A DNA stretch of 64,000 bases, taken from positions 427,501-491,500 of the forward strand of contig JAIGNY010000918.1 of the NCBI GenBank assembly GCA_020152595.1, read 5' to 3'. Within the stretch, counting starts at the first letter, position 1, and every line of letters starts with the position of its first letter. The notes under the pieces are model-generated. The model did not search any database. It had not been told where the DNA came from and was given only the letters and a program-made list of their open reading frames with translations. This document shows positions 1 to 11,184 of this stretch, in pieces. A program made the position numbers and the translations under genes. This DNA is from Chiridota heheva (lineage: Eukaryota; Echinodermata; Holothuroidea; Apodida; Chiridotidae).

Positions 1-420
1 CATATGCCACTTGCCAATAAAATATGTACTCATATGCCACTTGCCCATAAAATATGAATCCTCATCTTGACTAATGTTGCTTTTGTTCAAGATGCCATTC
101 CAACCCCTCCCTTCATATGCCATCCACCCACCTTCCCATGAGCCATCATACCTTTGGTACCACATGTCATCGCAGCTTTGGTCACCAGTCTCATAAGCCA
201 AGCAATCTTCCACCTTATATACCAACACAACAATCCCACCTCTACTAGTACATGCCATACCACCCTAGGTCCCATATGCCATTCCAAAAGCAACAACATA
301 GAACTACCACAAAAAATACCCTTAAAACACATTTCAACTTTCTTCCCCAAAATAAAAAAGTACCTTAAAAATGACATTTTTTGTTATAGATTACATTTTT
401 GGTTCAATATTTCCAATGAG
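1..420. repeat. Degenerate CATATGCCA / CCATCCCACC-type repeat
   Basis: Imperfect short motifs of the type CATATGCCACTTGCC, and later CATATGCCATCC, recur across this stretch. They resemble the CATG minisatellites seen elsewhere in the window (54.7, 55.5 and 62.4 kb) but are strongly diverged. The array probably continues to the left of the window. The overlapping open frames on both strands show no protein-like features. Confidence 0.5.
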
Positions 421-759
421 AAAAATATATAAAATGAACACTTCAGGATATCAAACAATATGTCAAGGCAGTACATGCACTATGTAGTAAATTACAAGAA
501 ATTAAGGCAATCTTTTATATTCACAATGTTACAGGATAGAAAAAAACCTACGATTCCGGAATCTATTAATGATGGAGAGGGGTAGCTTTGCAATATCAGC
601 TGTTTAAATTATGAAAGCCCTGAGTAAGTACATTAATCCACTTCTCTCACGTTAGCATCTGTCTCTCTCTGCACCTGCAAAGAGAAAGAAGTGAGAAAAA
701 TCAAAGGATTAGTTCAGAGGTTAAACAAAAAAACAAAACAAAAAAAGGAAGTAAAATTA
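421..759. other. Stretch with no recognised feature
   Basis: AT-rich sequence with no gene, RNA or repeat that I can recognise. Confidence 0.4.
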
Positions 760-1056
760 TAATTACACTTGATACTAGATTCTGTTTTACTACTTTCCAG
801 ACATACCCAATGGTTTTAAGCCACAAAACCACAGGACAAAATATGATAGAATACATAATGACTTTGAGGAATCTGAGGATGTGACGTCACAACTAGTCTG
901 ATTTCAGTCGTTTCTACACAAATGATACAGAACTTATAAGAGTTAAAATATATCTTCCTAACTGAATAAGATTTTGCAGCGGTTTCTTCACGATTTTGTT
1001 TCTTTTGAAGTCCTCTTTCATATTAGACGTGCTTCACCCCTGAACTAATTCTTTAA
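760..1056 (+). mobile_element. Foldback element family F1, right arm (F1a)
   Basis: This matches the right half of the F1 element at 13935..14499. Shared blocks include a GTGACGTCACAACTAGTCTG-like core, the GTTTCTTTTGAAGTCC block, and an end close to CTGAACTAATTCTTTAA. The left arm is missing. It appears also at 3.5, 4.2, 5.3, 13.9, 21.5 and 44.1 kb. No coding capacity is seen. Confidence 0.65.
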
Positions 1057-1099
1057 GCTTTAGACAACGAAGATTGATAAAAAGCTACATGGCATTTAA

Positions 1100-1600
1100 A
1101 TGATAGGTTGTTGGTCATACTGTACATGTCAATCCAGTATAATTCAAGACCAAGGAATGATAGGTTGTTGGTCATACTGTACATGTCAATCTAGTATTAT
1201 TCAAGACCAAAGAATGTTAGGTTGCTGGTCATACTGTACATGTCAATCCAGTATTTCAAGACCAAAGAATGATAGGCTGCTAGTCATACTGTACATGTCA
1301 ATCCAGTATTTCAAGACCAAAGAATGATAGGTTGCTGGTCATACTGTACATGTCAATCCAGTATAATTCAAGACCAAAGAATGATAGGTTGCTGGTCATA
1401 CTGTACATGTCAATCCAGTATAATTCAAGACCAAAGAATGATAAGTTGCTGGTCATACTGTACATGTCAATCCAGTATAATTCAAGACCAAAGAATGATA
1501 GGTTGCTGGTCATACTGTACATGTCAATCCAGTATAATTCAAGACCAAAGAATGATAGGTTGCTGGTCATACTGTACATGTCAATCCAGTATAATTCAAC
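1100..1600. repeat. 57-bp tandem array, about nine copies
   Basis: Units start at 1100, 1157, 1214, 1269, 1324, 1381, 1438, 1495 and 1552. Most are 57 bp; two are 55 bp because AA is missing from GTATAATTC. The core reads GGTTGCTGGTCATACTGTAC followed by ATGTCAATCCAGTA. Because 57 is divisible by three, several frames stay open on both strands and repeat a 19-residue block. I treat these as non-coding. Confidence 0.95.
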
Positions 1601-1610
1601 ATTTTCATCC

Positions 1611-1876
1611 ATTCAGTAGGAAATATTGAATTTTAAAGATGTCACACATTTTTATCAAACACTGGAAAAATAAGTTTCTGTAGAGGTGTGATGTCATATC
1701 CTTGCTTCTGTAAGAATTTTACTGATTATCAATTTGTTATTCTTTACTAATTGAAAAATAAATGAAAGAACATTCTCAGGTTATAAATCACACTTCAGTA
1801 TAAATTACTTCACTATGTTTGTAGTATTGCCCTGATATATCTGATGTTTAACAAAATCAAAGTAAATGTTTGAATA
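1611..1876. other. Stretch with no recognised feature
   Basis: AT-rich sequence between the 57-bp array and element A1. Nothing recognised. Confidence 0.4.
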
Positions 1877-3533
1877 AACTAGAATGGTAAATACCGTCAT
1901 GGTTTGCATGCCCATGCAAATTGACACCCATATCATATGACCCGGCCAATTATAAAAATGGCATCTCACACTAAGTCCCACATGGCATCCCATGTCTCGC
2001 ATGGCATCCCACCTCATGTCCCACATGACATCCCATCCCATGTCCCATATGGGATTCCACCATATCTCCCACATGGCATGACATCCCATGTCCCACGTGG
2101 CATTCCATCATATGTCCCACAGGGTATCCCTTTCTATGACCCACATGGCATTCCACCCTATGGCTCACATCCCATGTCCCAAATGACATTCCACCTCATG
2201 TCCCACATGACATCCCATGCCTTGTCCCACATGGCATTTCACCATATCTCCCACATGGCATTCTACCATACAAGTGTACATGGCATCCCACGCTATGACC
2301 CACATGGATCCCATCCTACATGTATGTCCCACATTAACCCAACCATATGACATCCCTCCCTATGTCCCACATGGCATCCCTCCCTGTGTCCCGCATCAGT
2401 GGCTTCCCACCTGATGTCCCACATGGCATCCCACCATATGTTCCGCATGGTATCTCTCCCAATGACATCCTACTTTATGTCCCACATGGCATCACATCCC
2501 ATGTCCCCATGGCCTCCTACCCTATGTCCCACATGGCATCCTACATTATGTCACACATGGCATCTTACCTTGTCACACATGGCATCCCAACCTATGTTAC
2601 AGTCTGTGTTACTCGTGTCATCCCACCATGTCCCACATGGCATTCTACCCTGTTCCACATGGCATCCCACCCCATGTCCCACATAGCATCCCACTCCATG
2701 CCCACATGACATTCCATACGCTCCATAAGAAGTCTCATTCTAGCTATCAGTCCCTGATTGAGCATACTATGTATGAAAGTGTCAGTTCATATAATAACTT
2801 ATATGCAAATGACATGTCGAAATGGGGTGGAACGCCATGTCACACATGACATCCCATGTCCCACATGACATTCCATCCCATCCCACCCTATGTCGTGCAT
2901 GGCATTCCACCATATATCCTACATGGCATTCCACATGGCATCCCAACCCATGTCCCACATGGTATCCCACCCTATGTCTCACATGACGTCCCCATAGGCT
3001 CCATAAGAAGTCTCATCCTAGCTATCAGTCCCTCATTTGAGCATACTGTGTATGAAAGTGTCAGTTCATATAATAACTTATATGCAACTTATAGGTCATA
3101 TTATGCAAATGACCACAATAATAAAGGTGGAGTTTAATAATCATGCCTGATACAACTGTTGGTGCCTAAATATTTTAAAGAATTTTAAGGATTTTAAATC
3201 TCAAGTGCTACAAGAGAGACTTGAGGATCTCTAAAGAATATTGGAAAATTATATTATTTTACAGTAATCTTCCAAAAAAATATCAAATGTTTTGTAGACT
3301 TTTTAAGGAAACTAGTCTTTAATCCTGTCTTAAGTGTCTCTAAAAAACTTTAACATTTTGTAAGAAAATTCTAACCTTCCATAAGGATATCTGAAGAAAC
3401 TTTAACTTTTTCTAAGGAACTCTGAAGAAACTTTAACATTTCTAAGGAAATCTCAAGACAAATCTGTGGACGGCCAGACGGACGTAATCGCCATTACATA
3501 GGTTCGCAATATGCTTCGCATGCAAACCAAAAA
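1877..3533 (+). mobile_element. Element A, copy 1: hairpin-ended element with CATG minisatellite core
   Basis: The 5' end has the imperfect hairpin ATGGTA-AA-TACCGT, then the subterminal repeat GGTTTGCATGC at 1901-1911. The 3' end has its perfect inverse GCATGCAAACC at 3518-3528, inside a terminal hairpin 3501-3528 preceded by CATA. Between them are a short 5' block, about 1 kb of degenerate 24-bp units (CCCACATGGCATCCCACC plus CTATGT), a block with CTCCATAAGAAGTCTCATCC, and an AT-rich 3' block. Copies 2 and 3 lie at 18377 and 36756, all in the same orientation. The open frames rich in SHMASHP come from the 24-bp period. Confidence 0.85.
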
Positions 3534-4115
3534 CACAGAGACTGTTCAGGAATGAACAATATACAAGTGATGTCAATATTAGCCTGATTTCAGTCATTTC
3601 TAGACAAATCTAATAGAACTTTAAATGAATTATCTCAGTGATCAGCGATGTACCATAATAGGACAAAAATACAATCAGAAATTTGAAAAAATTACTTCAA
3701 TATCTTACTCTGTTCAGAATATAATGAATATTGAGATGTAACAAATCTGTATGAAATGACTGAGATAAAAAGTGTTGTGGAAGAATGACATCACAGCCTC
3801 ATATTCTTACCATTCTGTTAATATGTTTTCAATAAAAGTTCATTTTACTTATTATTATTTCATAATATTTTTTTAAACATTTTTTTCAGGTGCTAAATCA
3901 TAATTACTATATAATAATATATTGTAGTTCTTTCTTGCAATGAAATACACTACAACTTTTGAAGAATGAGAGGGTGTGGTGTCATAACTAGTTGTATTTC
4001 AGAGGTTTTAAATGAACATAAATTTTTGAGCGGCTTTATTCACTATTTTGTTTCTTTAAACGGCGCTTTTATATAAGATGAACTTGCTTGACCACTGAAT
4101 AAATCCTTGTTTGCA
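3534..4115. mobile_element. Foldback element F1, degenerate copy (F1b)
   Basis: The left part has GCCTGATTTCAGTCATTTCT and the right part has the GTTTCTTTAAACGG / GATGAACTTGCTTGACCACTG blocks of the F1 right arm. The centre is AT-rich and diverged. It directly follows element A1. Confidence 0.5.
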
Positions 4116-4151
4116 TACCTCCTTAACATAACAAGTTTTTGAACAATTCCT

Positions 4152-4715
4152 GTAAGGATTAATTCATGGGTCAAGCATGTTCATCTTATTTGAAAGAGGA
4201 CTTTAAAAGTAACAAAATGGTGAAGAAAGCATTCAAAAATCTAATCCTGTTAAGGAGATATTCAAGTTTAAAGCTCTGTCTTATCTGTGTAGAAATAAAA
4301 GACTGGTGTAGTAATCTACTATGAATTGTTGGTGCACTGATCCTCAAATTCTGAACAATTGTTAATGTATTTTAAAGGAAAATTATCTAACACTTTTAAA
4401 TATTTGAAAATGTTTTAATACAAACTTTCTTCAGATGGTAAATTATAATAACCCCACTAGATTCTGTTTTTCTACTTTCCTGATATATCCATTGGATCTT
4501 AAGCCACAAAATCGCAAAATATGATAGAATACATAAAGATCATAAGAAATCTGAGGTTGTGACATCACAACTAGTCATTTCTACACAAATGATACTAAAC
4601 TTTAAAGTTAATGGAATGAGACTTTTGAATGGTTTCTTTACCATTTAGTTTCTTTTGAAGTCATTCATGTTTCATATAATATGGACCACTTGCTTGACCA
4701 CTGAACTTATCCTTT
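4152..4715. mobile_element. Foldback element F1, both arms (F1c)
   Basis: The left arm begins TAAGGATTAATTCATGGGTC and continues into CAAGCATGTTCATCTTA. The right arm ends with TGCTTGACCACTGAACTTAT and then CCTTTT, an inverted match. Outer arm parts are roughly 100-130 bp each. The centre carries the GTGACATCACAACTAGTC block shared with other copies. No open frame of note. Confidence 0.7.
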
Positions 4716-4799
4716 TGTTCTGCTTCTTGTCCTACTACTGTAGGATGAGCATGCTTGGCTATTTATCTTACTCTTCAAAGAGTATAATAAGTGAGGTCA

Positions 4800-5240
4800 T
4801 ATACATCTTAATGGAACATTCCCATGATTATTCATATGGTAGAGTAATATTAAAGAAACAATTTGCTGTAAAAATCTTGTTGATATCTTGTTCCCTTTAT
4901 GAGTTATTGCATTTCAAACATTGTGCAAATGTGTTGAAAAGTGACCTCACAGTACAAAATGTGATGTCATAAAAGCAGATCCAAGCCAATTCTTTATGTA
5001 TTTCTATCAAACAAAAAAGTGTTTTTCTTTTACTTAAAGTGTAAGGTTCATGAGTAGATGGGCAAAGCACGTTCTTATAAAGTGTATGTCATACCCTATC
5101 TCAACGAATAAACAAAAAATGGTTCCAGTGATTTAGGAAGAGGCAGTTCATTTTCAAAGAAAGTCACAAAAAGTGCCTTTGTTTTGCCTTTATGACATCA
5201 TACTGTACACACAATCTAAAACAAAGAAACTAAAAATGCA
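4800..5240. mobile_element. Foldback element family F2, degenerate copy
   Basis: It contains the arm motif AACATTCCCATGATTATTCATA, and a middle with ACCCTATCTC, ATGACATCATACTGTAC and GATATCTTGTTCC. These align by eye with the intact F2 element at 40149..40725 and the copy at 20640..21030. The ends are eroded. Confidence 0.5.
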
Positions 5241-5261
5241 CAAAGCGTGAGACATGCTGCT

Positions 5262-5400
5262 AATTAGAGTTGTTTCAACAATCTGTTGGATCTTCCAACT
5301 GGAATATCTTCATAACGGAGTAAGATTTTAAAACAATTTTGTTCTTCTTTCATATAAAATGAACAGGTTTGATTACTGAACTTACTGTGTCCTTCATAAA
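5262..5400 (+). mobile_element. Foldback element F1, right-arm fragment (F1d)
   Basis: A short stretch reading CTGGAATATCTTCATAACGG, AGTAAGATTTT and TTCTTTCATATAAAATGAAC matches the F1 right arm. It lies just downstream of the sialyltransferase stop codon in the gene's orientation. Confidence 0.5.
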
Positions 5401-5482
5401 GCAATTAAAATTCAACACACTGTAAGGATGTAAGTATCAAACAACCTTGAAATATAAAAACTTACCATGCTTTCTAGAAAAC

Positions 5483-5738
5483 TTATTTTCTGGATGTTTT
5501 CTTAAATTTGTTGGTGAAAGGCGTGTCGAGGGCTTTGGTGGCTTCATCTTGGACGTTCCACTCAGGGTGATGGAACGACATGTTGTACTTCAAGCCCCAC
5601 CTAGCAAAGACGACCTTCTCCGTCATGAATCGGTGACCCCCTTTGTTGGACAGCTCGTTGCCTTTGTACGTGGCACACTCTTGAGGACTTTCTTTTGGTT
5701 GGTAGTAATGGTACTTGATGGGTTTGGAGGAATGAATC
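5483..5738 (-). CDS. ST6GALNAC: Sialyltransferase last coding exon: motifs III and VS, stop codon
   Basis: The acceptor is TGTCTCCACCAG (AG at 5739-5740). One base (G) completes the split lysine codon, then 84 codons and TAA at 5483-5485. The exon encodes IHSSKPIKYHYYQPKESPQE, with motif III (HYYQ), then CATYKGNELSNKGGHRFMTE, with motif VS (H, four residues, E, seen as HRFMTE). The motif VS histidine and glutamate are the conserved catalytic-site residues of the family. The C-terminus is basic (FKKTSRK). A plus-strand open frame of about 150 codons over 5447..5905 is its antisense shadow. I saw no AATAAA in the minus-strand sense close behind the stop, so the 3' end of the transcript is not placed. 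Confidence 0.92.
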
Positions 5739-5905
5739 CTGGTGGAGACACAAAAGATATCATAAGGTCATCAGATGACTTCTGGGAAATACCCCACTTT
5801 TATTACATGTGGAGGATAATGACTGAGTGGTTTATTGATTGTATCAATGACCTGTACTATATGGTACATATGCAAATAACACAAGTGCTACTTCAGAATA
5901 ACTAA

Positions 5906-6345
5906 GTGTCAAGTAAAAGTGTTACCATTGCAAGTGGATTGTTTAACAATTTTAGTTGGATACAAATACTCACAATGGGCAAGGAATTGTTTATAATGGC
6001 ATACCCAAACCAGAGACCAGTTTTCTGGGTCAAGCAAAATAACTTTGTGAAACCTGTTGATAAGTTTACTATACTTGATGGCATATCCACAAAGCACAAA
6101 ATACTTCCTTTTGACTTAAATGCGAGTGAGTATGCAATGCTTCTTTCAAGTTTTTGATGTTTTACGCAAAAATTGATATGACAATAAAAAGGGTGGTGTT
6201 ACAATTATCACTGATGCCCATGGAAATCATTACCATGGAAAACAAGAAAGATGCATTCTTGTGTATCACTTTGAAGAAAATATCTTTCTTAGAAGTTTTT
6301 ACCACAAGCTTTGATCTCACTGCTCACTACATTGCTATTGCCTGA
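5906..6345 (+). pseudogene. Possible eroded coding fragment of unknown origin
   Basis: Two adjacent plus-strand open stretches (5906..6157 and 6154..6345) have a more protein-like composition than the surrounding intron. They include MAYPNQRPVFWVKQNNF and LPFDLNASEYAMLLSSF. In another frame over about 6190-6290 a stretch reads KKGGVTIITDAHGNHYHGKQ. Reading across them needs frame changes. I do not recognise the family. It could be a retropseudogene or transposon remnant, or chance. It is antisense to the host gene, in intron 3. Confidence 0.25.
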
Positions 6346-6480
6346 AAGATGGTCATTTACATTCAATAATTCTGGACACTTTATCATGGACCAGGGCATT
6401 TCTAAAATATTTTTAAAAGAGCTATGGCAATGTTTCAGTCGATCAACCACTTTTAATATTTCTTTAATATAAATGGCACC

Positions 6481-6757
6481 ATGTTATGCAACAGTTTGCA
6501 AGAATTACCCCACACCATTTAAAGAGTTTGCTTAGAATTACTATTTTGTATAATTGCTATAAAATTAATGTCACAATCAACTTTACTAGCAGTTAGCAGT
6601 ATTAAGAAACTTATCCATGTTATACAACAGAGTTTGCAAGAATTATCCCCACACCATTGAAAGAGTTTGCTTAAAATTACTATTTTGTATAATTGCTATA
6701 AAATTAATGTCACAATCAACTTTACTAGCAGTTAACAGTATTAAGAAACTAATCCAA
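6481..6757. repeat. Tandem duplication of about 137 bp
   Basis: Two near-identical copies lie side by side. Each contains GTTTGCAAGAATTA, CCCACACCATT, AGAGTTTGCTT and TTACTAGCAGTTA.CAGTATT. The few differences suggest a fairly recent duplication. Confidence 0.9.
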
Positions 6758-6956
6758 GCTATTACATAAATCTATCGATATTTTCTGTCTTGGTTTCTGT
6801 GATGAAAACAAGACAAACACAGCTGCACTGATTAAATATAATATTCTGACACATACAGCTACTTTATCTCCAGCTTAATAGTGTTATAAATAATGATCAA
6901 TTTCAATTGTTACATCAACTCACTCAGTAAAAGCTGCACAACAAGTTAGGTTCCTA

Positions 6957-7310
6957 TGTGATACGGTCTAGAAAATTGTAATGAGAAAATGCCTGCATCC
7001 AAAATCATGATGAGCCGTAATAATTGCAATGTATTATTGCTTTTACAGAAATATTTCATTTTGCTCATTTGTCATTTGCAAAAATTTGAGTGGTAATACA
7101 TGCATAATACAAAATAACATCAGCATTTTCTAGATCTTACGGTCTAAAAAATTGTAATGAGAAAATGCCTGCATCCAAAATCATGAGGAGTTGTTATAAC
7201 CATGTGTTAATGTTTTAACAGAAATCTTTTATCTTGCTCATTTGTCATTTGCAAAAATTTGAGTGGTAATACATGCATAATACAAAATAACATCAGTACA
7301 GGACCCGAAG
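6957..7310. repeat. Tandem duplication of about 177 bp
   Basis: Two copies each begin near TACGGTCTA.AAAATTGTAATG and end with ATACATGCATAATACAAAAT plus AACATCAG. The second copy lacks part of the middle. Confidence 0.85.
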
Positions 7311-7439
7311 TCAATTGACTGAAGAATTGTTACATATTTAACCTAGCTGTTCAGCTACAGACATACATACACAAAGAATATAATTTGTATGCGCAATTCA
7401 TAATTAAACTCCAGGTTTTAATTATAATTTATGTCAGTT

Positions 7440-8345
7440 GCAATGATTCATGCCTAGCCATTACGCCAAAGCCTATCATTCTTTGAGACTTAATGCTCTT
7501 CTCTAATTAACTGTCTTTTTTTTTTCTCAGTGAAAGGACAAATAAAATTTAATTTCATCATGTAGCTGACTGTTATTTTCATATTTTTCAAATACATGCC
7601 CAATTCATACCAGTCACTATGGAAAGCCGAAGCCTATGATTCTTTGAGAGCTAATACTGTTTGAAAATAAGGGAAATAATCAAACTTAATCAATTCTTGT
7701 CACATAGCTGACTGTCATCTTCATATTTTTCAAATACATGCCCAATTCATACCAGTCACTATGGAAAGCCGAAGCCTATGATTCTTTGAGAGCTAATACT
7801 GTTTGAAAATAAGGGAAATAATCAAACTTAATCAATTCTTGTCACATAGCTGACTGTCATCTTCATATTTTTCAAATACATGCCCAATTCATACCAGTCA
7901 CTATGGAAAGTCAAGCCTATGATTCTTTGAGAGCTAATACTGTTTGAAAATAAGGGAAATAATCAAACTTAATCAATTCTTGTCACATAGCTGACTGTCA
8001 TCTTCATATTTTTCAAATACATGCCCAATTCATACCAGTCACTATGGAAAGCCGAAGCCTATGATTCTTTGAGAGCTAATACTGTTTGAAAATAAGGGAA
8101 ATAATCAAACTTAATAAATTCTTATTACATAGCTGACTGTCATCTTCATATTTTTCAATACATGCCCAATTCATACCCAGTCATTAGGGAAAAGCTGAAA
8201 GCCATTATTTTTTGTGAATTGATGTTGTTTTTAATTGTCTACATTTTTCATGTGAGGACAACAAATGATAATTCAAATTTTAAATTCTTATCAGGTAACT
8301 GACAATCATTTTTAAGTTTTTCAAATGCCATTCATACCCAATGGA
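7440..8345. repeat. 143-bp tandem array, about five to six units
   Basis: Units contain TAGCTGACTGTCATCTTCAT, ACATGCCCAATTCATACCAG and AAGCCTATGATTCTTTGAG. Neighbouring central units are 141-143 bp apart and nearly identical, and the outer units are diverged. This is usual where an array is homogenised at its centre. No open frame. Confidence 0.9.
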
Positions 8346-9196
8346 AAACTTAATTTTCTTTTCTGGGCAATAATTTATCGGTATCTGAAGCAGTGGTGGG
8401 AAATATCAATCCTTCATTTACTGTACACATCCAAGCTATGCTGATAAATTAATATTCTCATTGTCGGGTATGGAAGTTTCTTGGCCCAACACAATCTAAA
8501 CCATAAAGCAAAGAATAGCATTTATTTTGAGTATTTGTAAACTTTATTTTTTTAATTAAAAAAGAAATATCAATGTTTAGGCATCGTGTTTATATACCAG
8601 TTAATGCACTGTTCAAAGGACTTTGCCCTCAGGCCAACAATATTTTAACATACTTTCACCACATTGAAGTATAAAAGCAGATGACACATTTCAAGACAAT
8701 TGTAACTGGTTTAAAAATTCAAAACATATCTTGGAAGGAAGACATAAGCTTGCTTTAAAATATTATGTAGCCAATTGTCATCCAGCACATATCCCTGTTC
8801 TTTTCTTCCTATATAAATAATAGGAATAGAGATAAAACTGTTTCTAAACTACTTGCTGTAATAAAACTGATTCAAGTCCCTGCTTGATTCACCCGTATTA
8901 ATTTCTATGAACCAGAATCCATGTTAATACAAAGAAAGCGCATAATTTTGTGTTACATTTATATCACATGAACTAAACTTACCCCTTTTTATGTTGACCT
9001 TTTTTTATTATCTTTCTGTTGATTCAAAAATAATTGCAGAAAGACAATGGATCATAAGAAACTTGATCATTGCCAAAATAGGTAAAATCCTCATACATGT
9101 ACTGGCGATACCAACAAGAAATTTTAATTGAACAGCAGACATGAAGCTATATTAAACTTAAGAAGAGAGAGAGAGAGAGTTGAACACACAATTACA
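8346..9196. other. Intron sequence with no recognised feature
   Basis: AT-rich sequence with only a short GA microsatellite near 9165-9180. A block near 8600-8625 (GTTCAAAGGACTTTG) also occurs at 44.85 kb. Confidence 0.4.
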
Positions 9197-9362
9197 ATGA
9201 CGGGGTCGTCGCCTGCGTATTCGGTTATGATAGTACAAATGCTATCACGAAACGCTTAATACGACCCGGACGAGAACACAGGTACGACGTACGGACAGAC
9301 ATAACATCGACAACCAAGTCAATGTCCACGGCCTTTGATAACCAGTTGTGGTGCACTGGCGA
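9197..9362 (-). mobile_element. CpG-rich patch joined to a SINE S2 fragment
   Basis: The first part, about 9197-9300, is unusually rich in CG for this window. It contains the inverted pair GGGTCGT...ACGACCC (9202-9265), a nested ATAGTACAAATGCTAT, and GTACGACGTAC. The second part, about 9300-9362, matches the SINE S2 tail region in reverse: GTCCACGGCCTTTGATAACC then AGTTGT.GTGCACTGG. Both parts look like remnants of insertions. Confidence 0.5.
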
Positions 9363-9554
9363 AACTTAAGAAGAATCATCTTTCACTTTTATATTAAACC
9401 AATATCAATAGTCAAGTATATTATTCTTGACCACTGTACAAAGCACTTCAAAACTCAACACCACATTACATAACATAACAAGATAACAGGCTAAGGGTTA
9501 GTCACCCCATACAAAGCCCAAACTTACACCACCACCACCACAAAAACAAAATCA

Positions 9555-9935
9555 AAGAAGCCCAGAGTAGGTAAAGAACTTATTGATGCTGACTCTAAAA
9601 TTGTGAAGATAAATGAAGCTAACCACCCATTCAGGCAAACCATTCCACTCATTAACAACCTTTTGCCATAAGCTAAAACGCTGAATATCTATCCCATCAG
9701 AACTCTTTGGCTAACTTCAAACTGTTACCATGTGTCACATGAGGAATAACTGAAACATGCAAGAAATAACAGGAGCATCACTACCTGATAGGAATTTAAA
9801 AGTGAATCATATCGCCATGTACTCTTCTTAACTCAAGAGAGGTCAAACCAGGGAGTCTAATGGCTCTTCGCTGAACCTGATCTAAAATGAAGTTATCCTT
9901 CTCATAAAAGGGACTTATCAATGATTGCTACTGGT
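9555..9935 (-). pseudogene. CR1/L2-like LINE, C-terminal reverse-transcriptase fragment
   Basis: This aligns by eye along its length with the fragment at 29621..30010, with TAGGTAAAGAACTTATTGATG at one end and CTGATCTAAAATGAAGTTATC at the other. The better-preserved copy encodes the QRRAT..LIPxxRNLSYE..LGLTTLELRRVxGDM pattern that closes CR1/L2-type RT proteins. This copy has frame breaks. It lies in the same orientation as the host gene. Confidence 0.65.
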
Positions 9936-11180
9936 CTACATGCATCAAAGACAGCTCAGGTCTTCTGTATTCTCATCTGTATGACTTTTTCAGCCCATGA
10001 CTTGATAACTAAACCACTTTTGCAAATAAGTCTTGGTATAATCAAGTCAATGCATAATCAGCTACCACGAAAGTTTAAGCATTTCTGTCTTTTGATATAT
10101 ATTTATTTTTTTCTTTCAAAAACTCTTGAAAACTTTTTTCTGTTACAACAGCAGTATCATCAGAAATCTTGCCATATTCAGCCACTAAAAATTACTTTCT
10201 GCTCGTGTTTTGGCACTCTACAAATACCAATAATTGATTGGTTGACAGGACACTAAAATAAACAAAATGGTTCAGAAAGTCCCCCTGCCCAAAAGGTAGA
10301 GCCCTTCATTAATTTTAGGTTAAATTTGAGAAACTGAGACTTATATGCATGTACCAAATGCCAAAAAAGCACTTTCAGGATTGTTGATTACTGTACATAG
10401 TACAACCATAATTTATGTGATGCTTTCTTTTGTTGAGGATAATACATTCGGATTTTTAACAATTTAAAGTTTATTTTAGATTTCTTAAGGGCCAGAAAAT
10501 TACACTGTAACATTTCTGAAATTGATACTTAGGGTAGGGGCCCTTTTGCTCCTATTCTGCATTAGGTCTATGGACATTTAAACATTTTTTGATTATTTAT
10601 TCAGGATTGTCACTTCCCTTGTATAATTACATATCAATTTATAGTTGTGAGCAAAACATTATTCTAATTTCATGGCTGATCAAAGTTTTGCACATTATCA
10701 AATGTATGCAAAATATTATACAAATAGGAAGAAAGTTCTACAAGTTTTGTAGCAAAGGATCTAAACCAAAAGGACTGTGTAAGTGAATTACGAGGTCTGC
10801 CTCCTCCTCAACACACTATACATCAGTGGCATAGGCAGGTTGCATTTTTCTTTGGGACGGGGAGGGGAAATGAAAATTTGGCAGGGCCAATTTGTTTTTA
10901 TTACAATGCCAACTTAACTGTTTATACAACTTCACAGTATAGATGGATCAAGGTTTACTTAGCCCTATGTTTTTGTTAAACCCTCTTTGTTTTTATCTTT
11001 TATTTCAATTCAATTTTGGGAGCCAGACCACCTGAGACACACCTTGGCCATATGTGTATGAAACATCACACGCTTCCAACTGCTATGATTGTCAGGTAAG
11101 GAGATATGATCATTTTCAACATATTTATGTTCAATTATCAAAAGATATTTGGAAGTGTTCATAATAAATATGCTAAAAGA
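9936..11180. other. Intron sequence with no recognised feature
   Basis: No gene or repeat recognised. The open frame at 9921..10256 has no family features. AT-rich composition throughout. Confidence 0.4.
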
Positions 11181-11184
11181 TAAA

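Noticed and set aside
1100-1600. CRISPR-like array
   Set aside because: Units are contiguous 57-bp repeats with no unique spacers, in an intron-bearing animal genome.
1937-3137. Frames encoding SHMASHPMSHM-type proteins (also at 18.5-19.4 and 36.8-38.4 kb)
   Set aside because: They are translations of the degenerate 24-bp minisatellite inside element A, open in many frames on both strands. Not genes.
5447-5905. A 152-codon plus-strand frame
   Set aside because: It is the antisense of the sialyltransferase last exon, which carries motifs III and VS on the minus strand.
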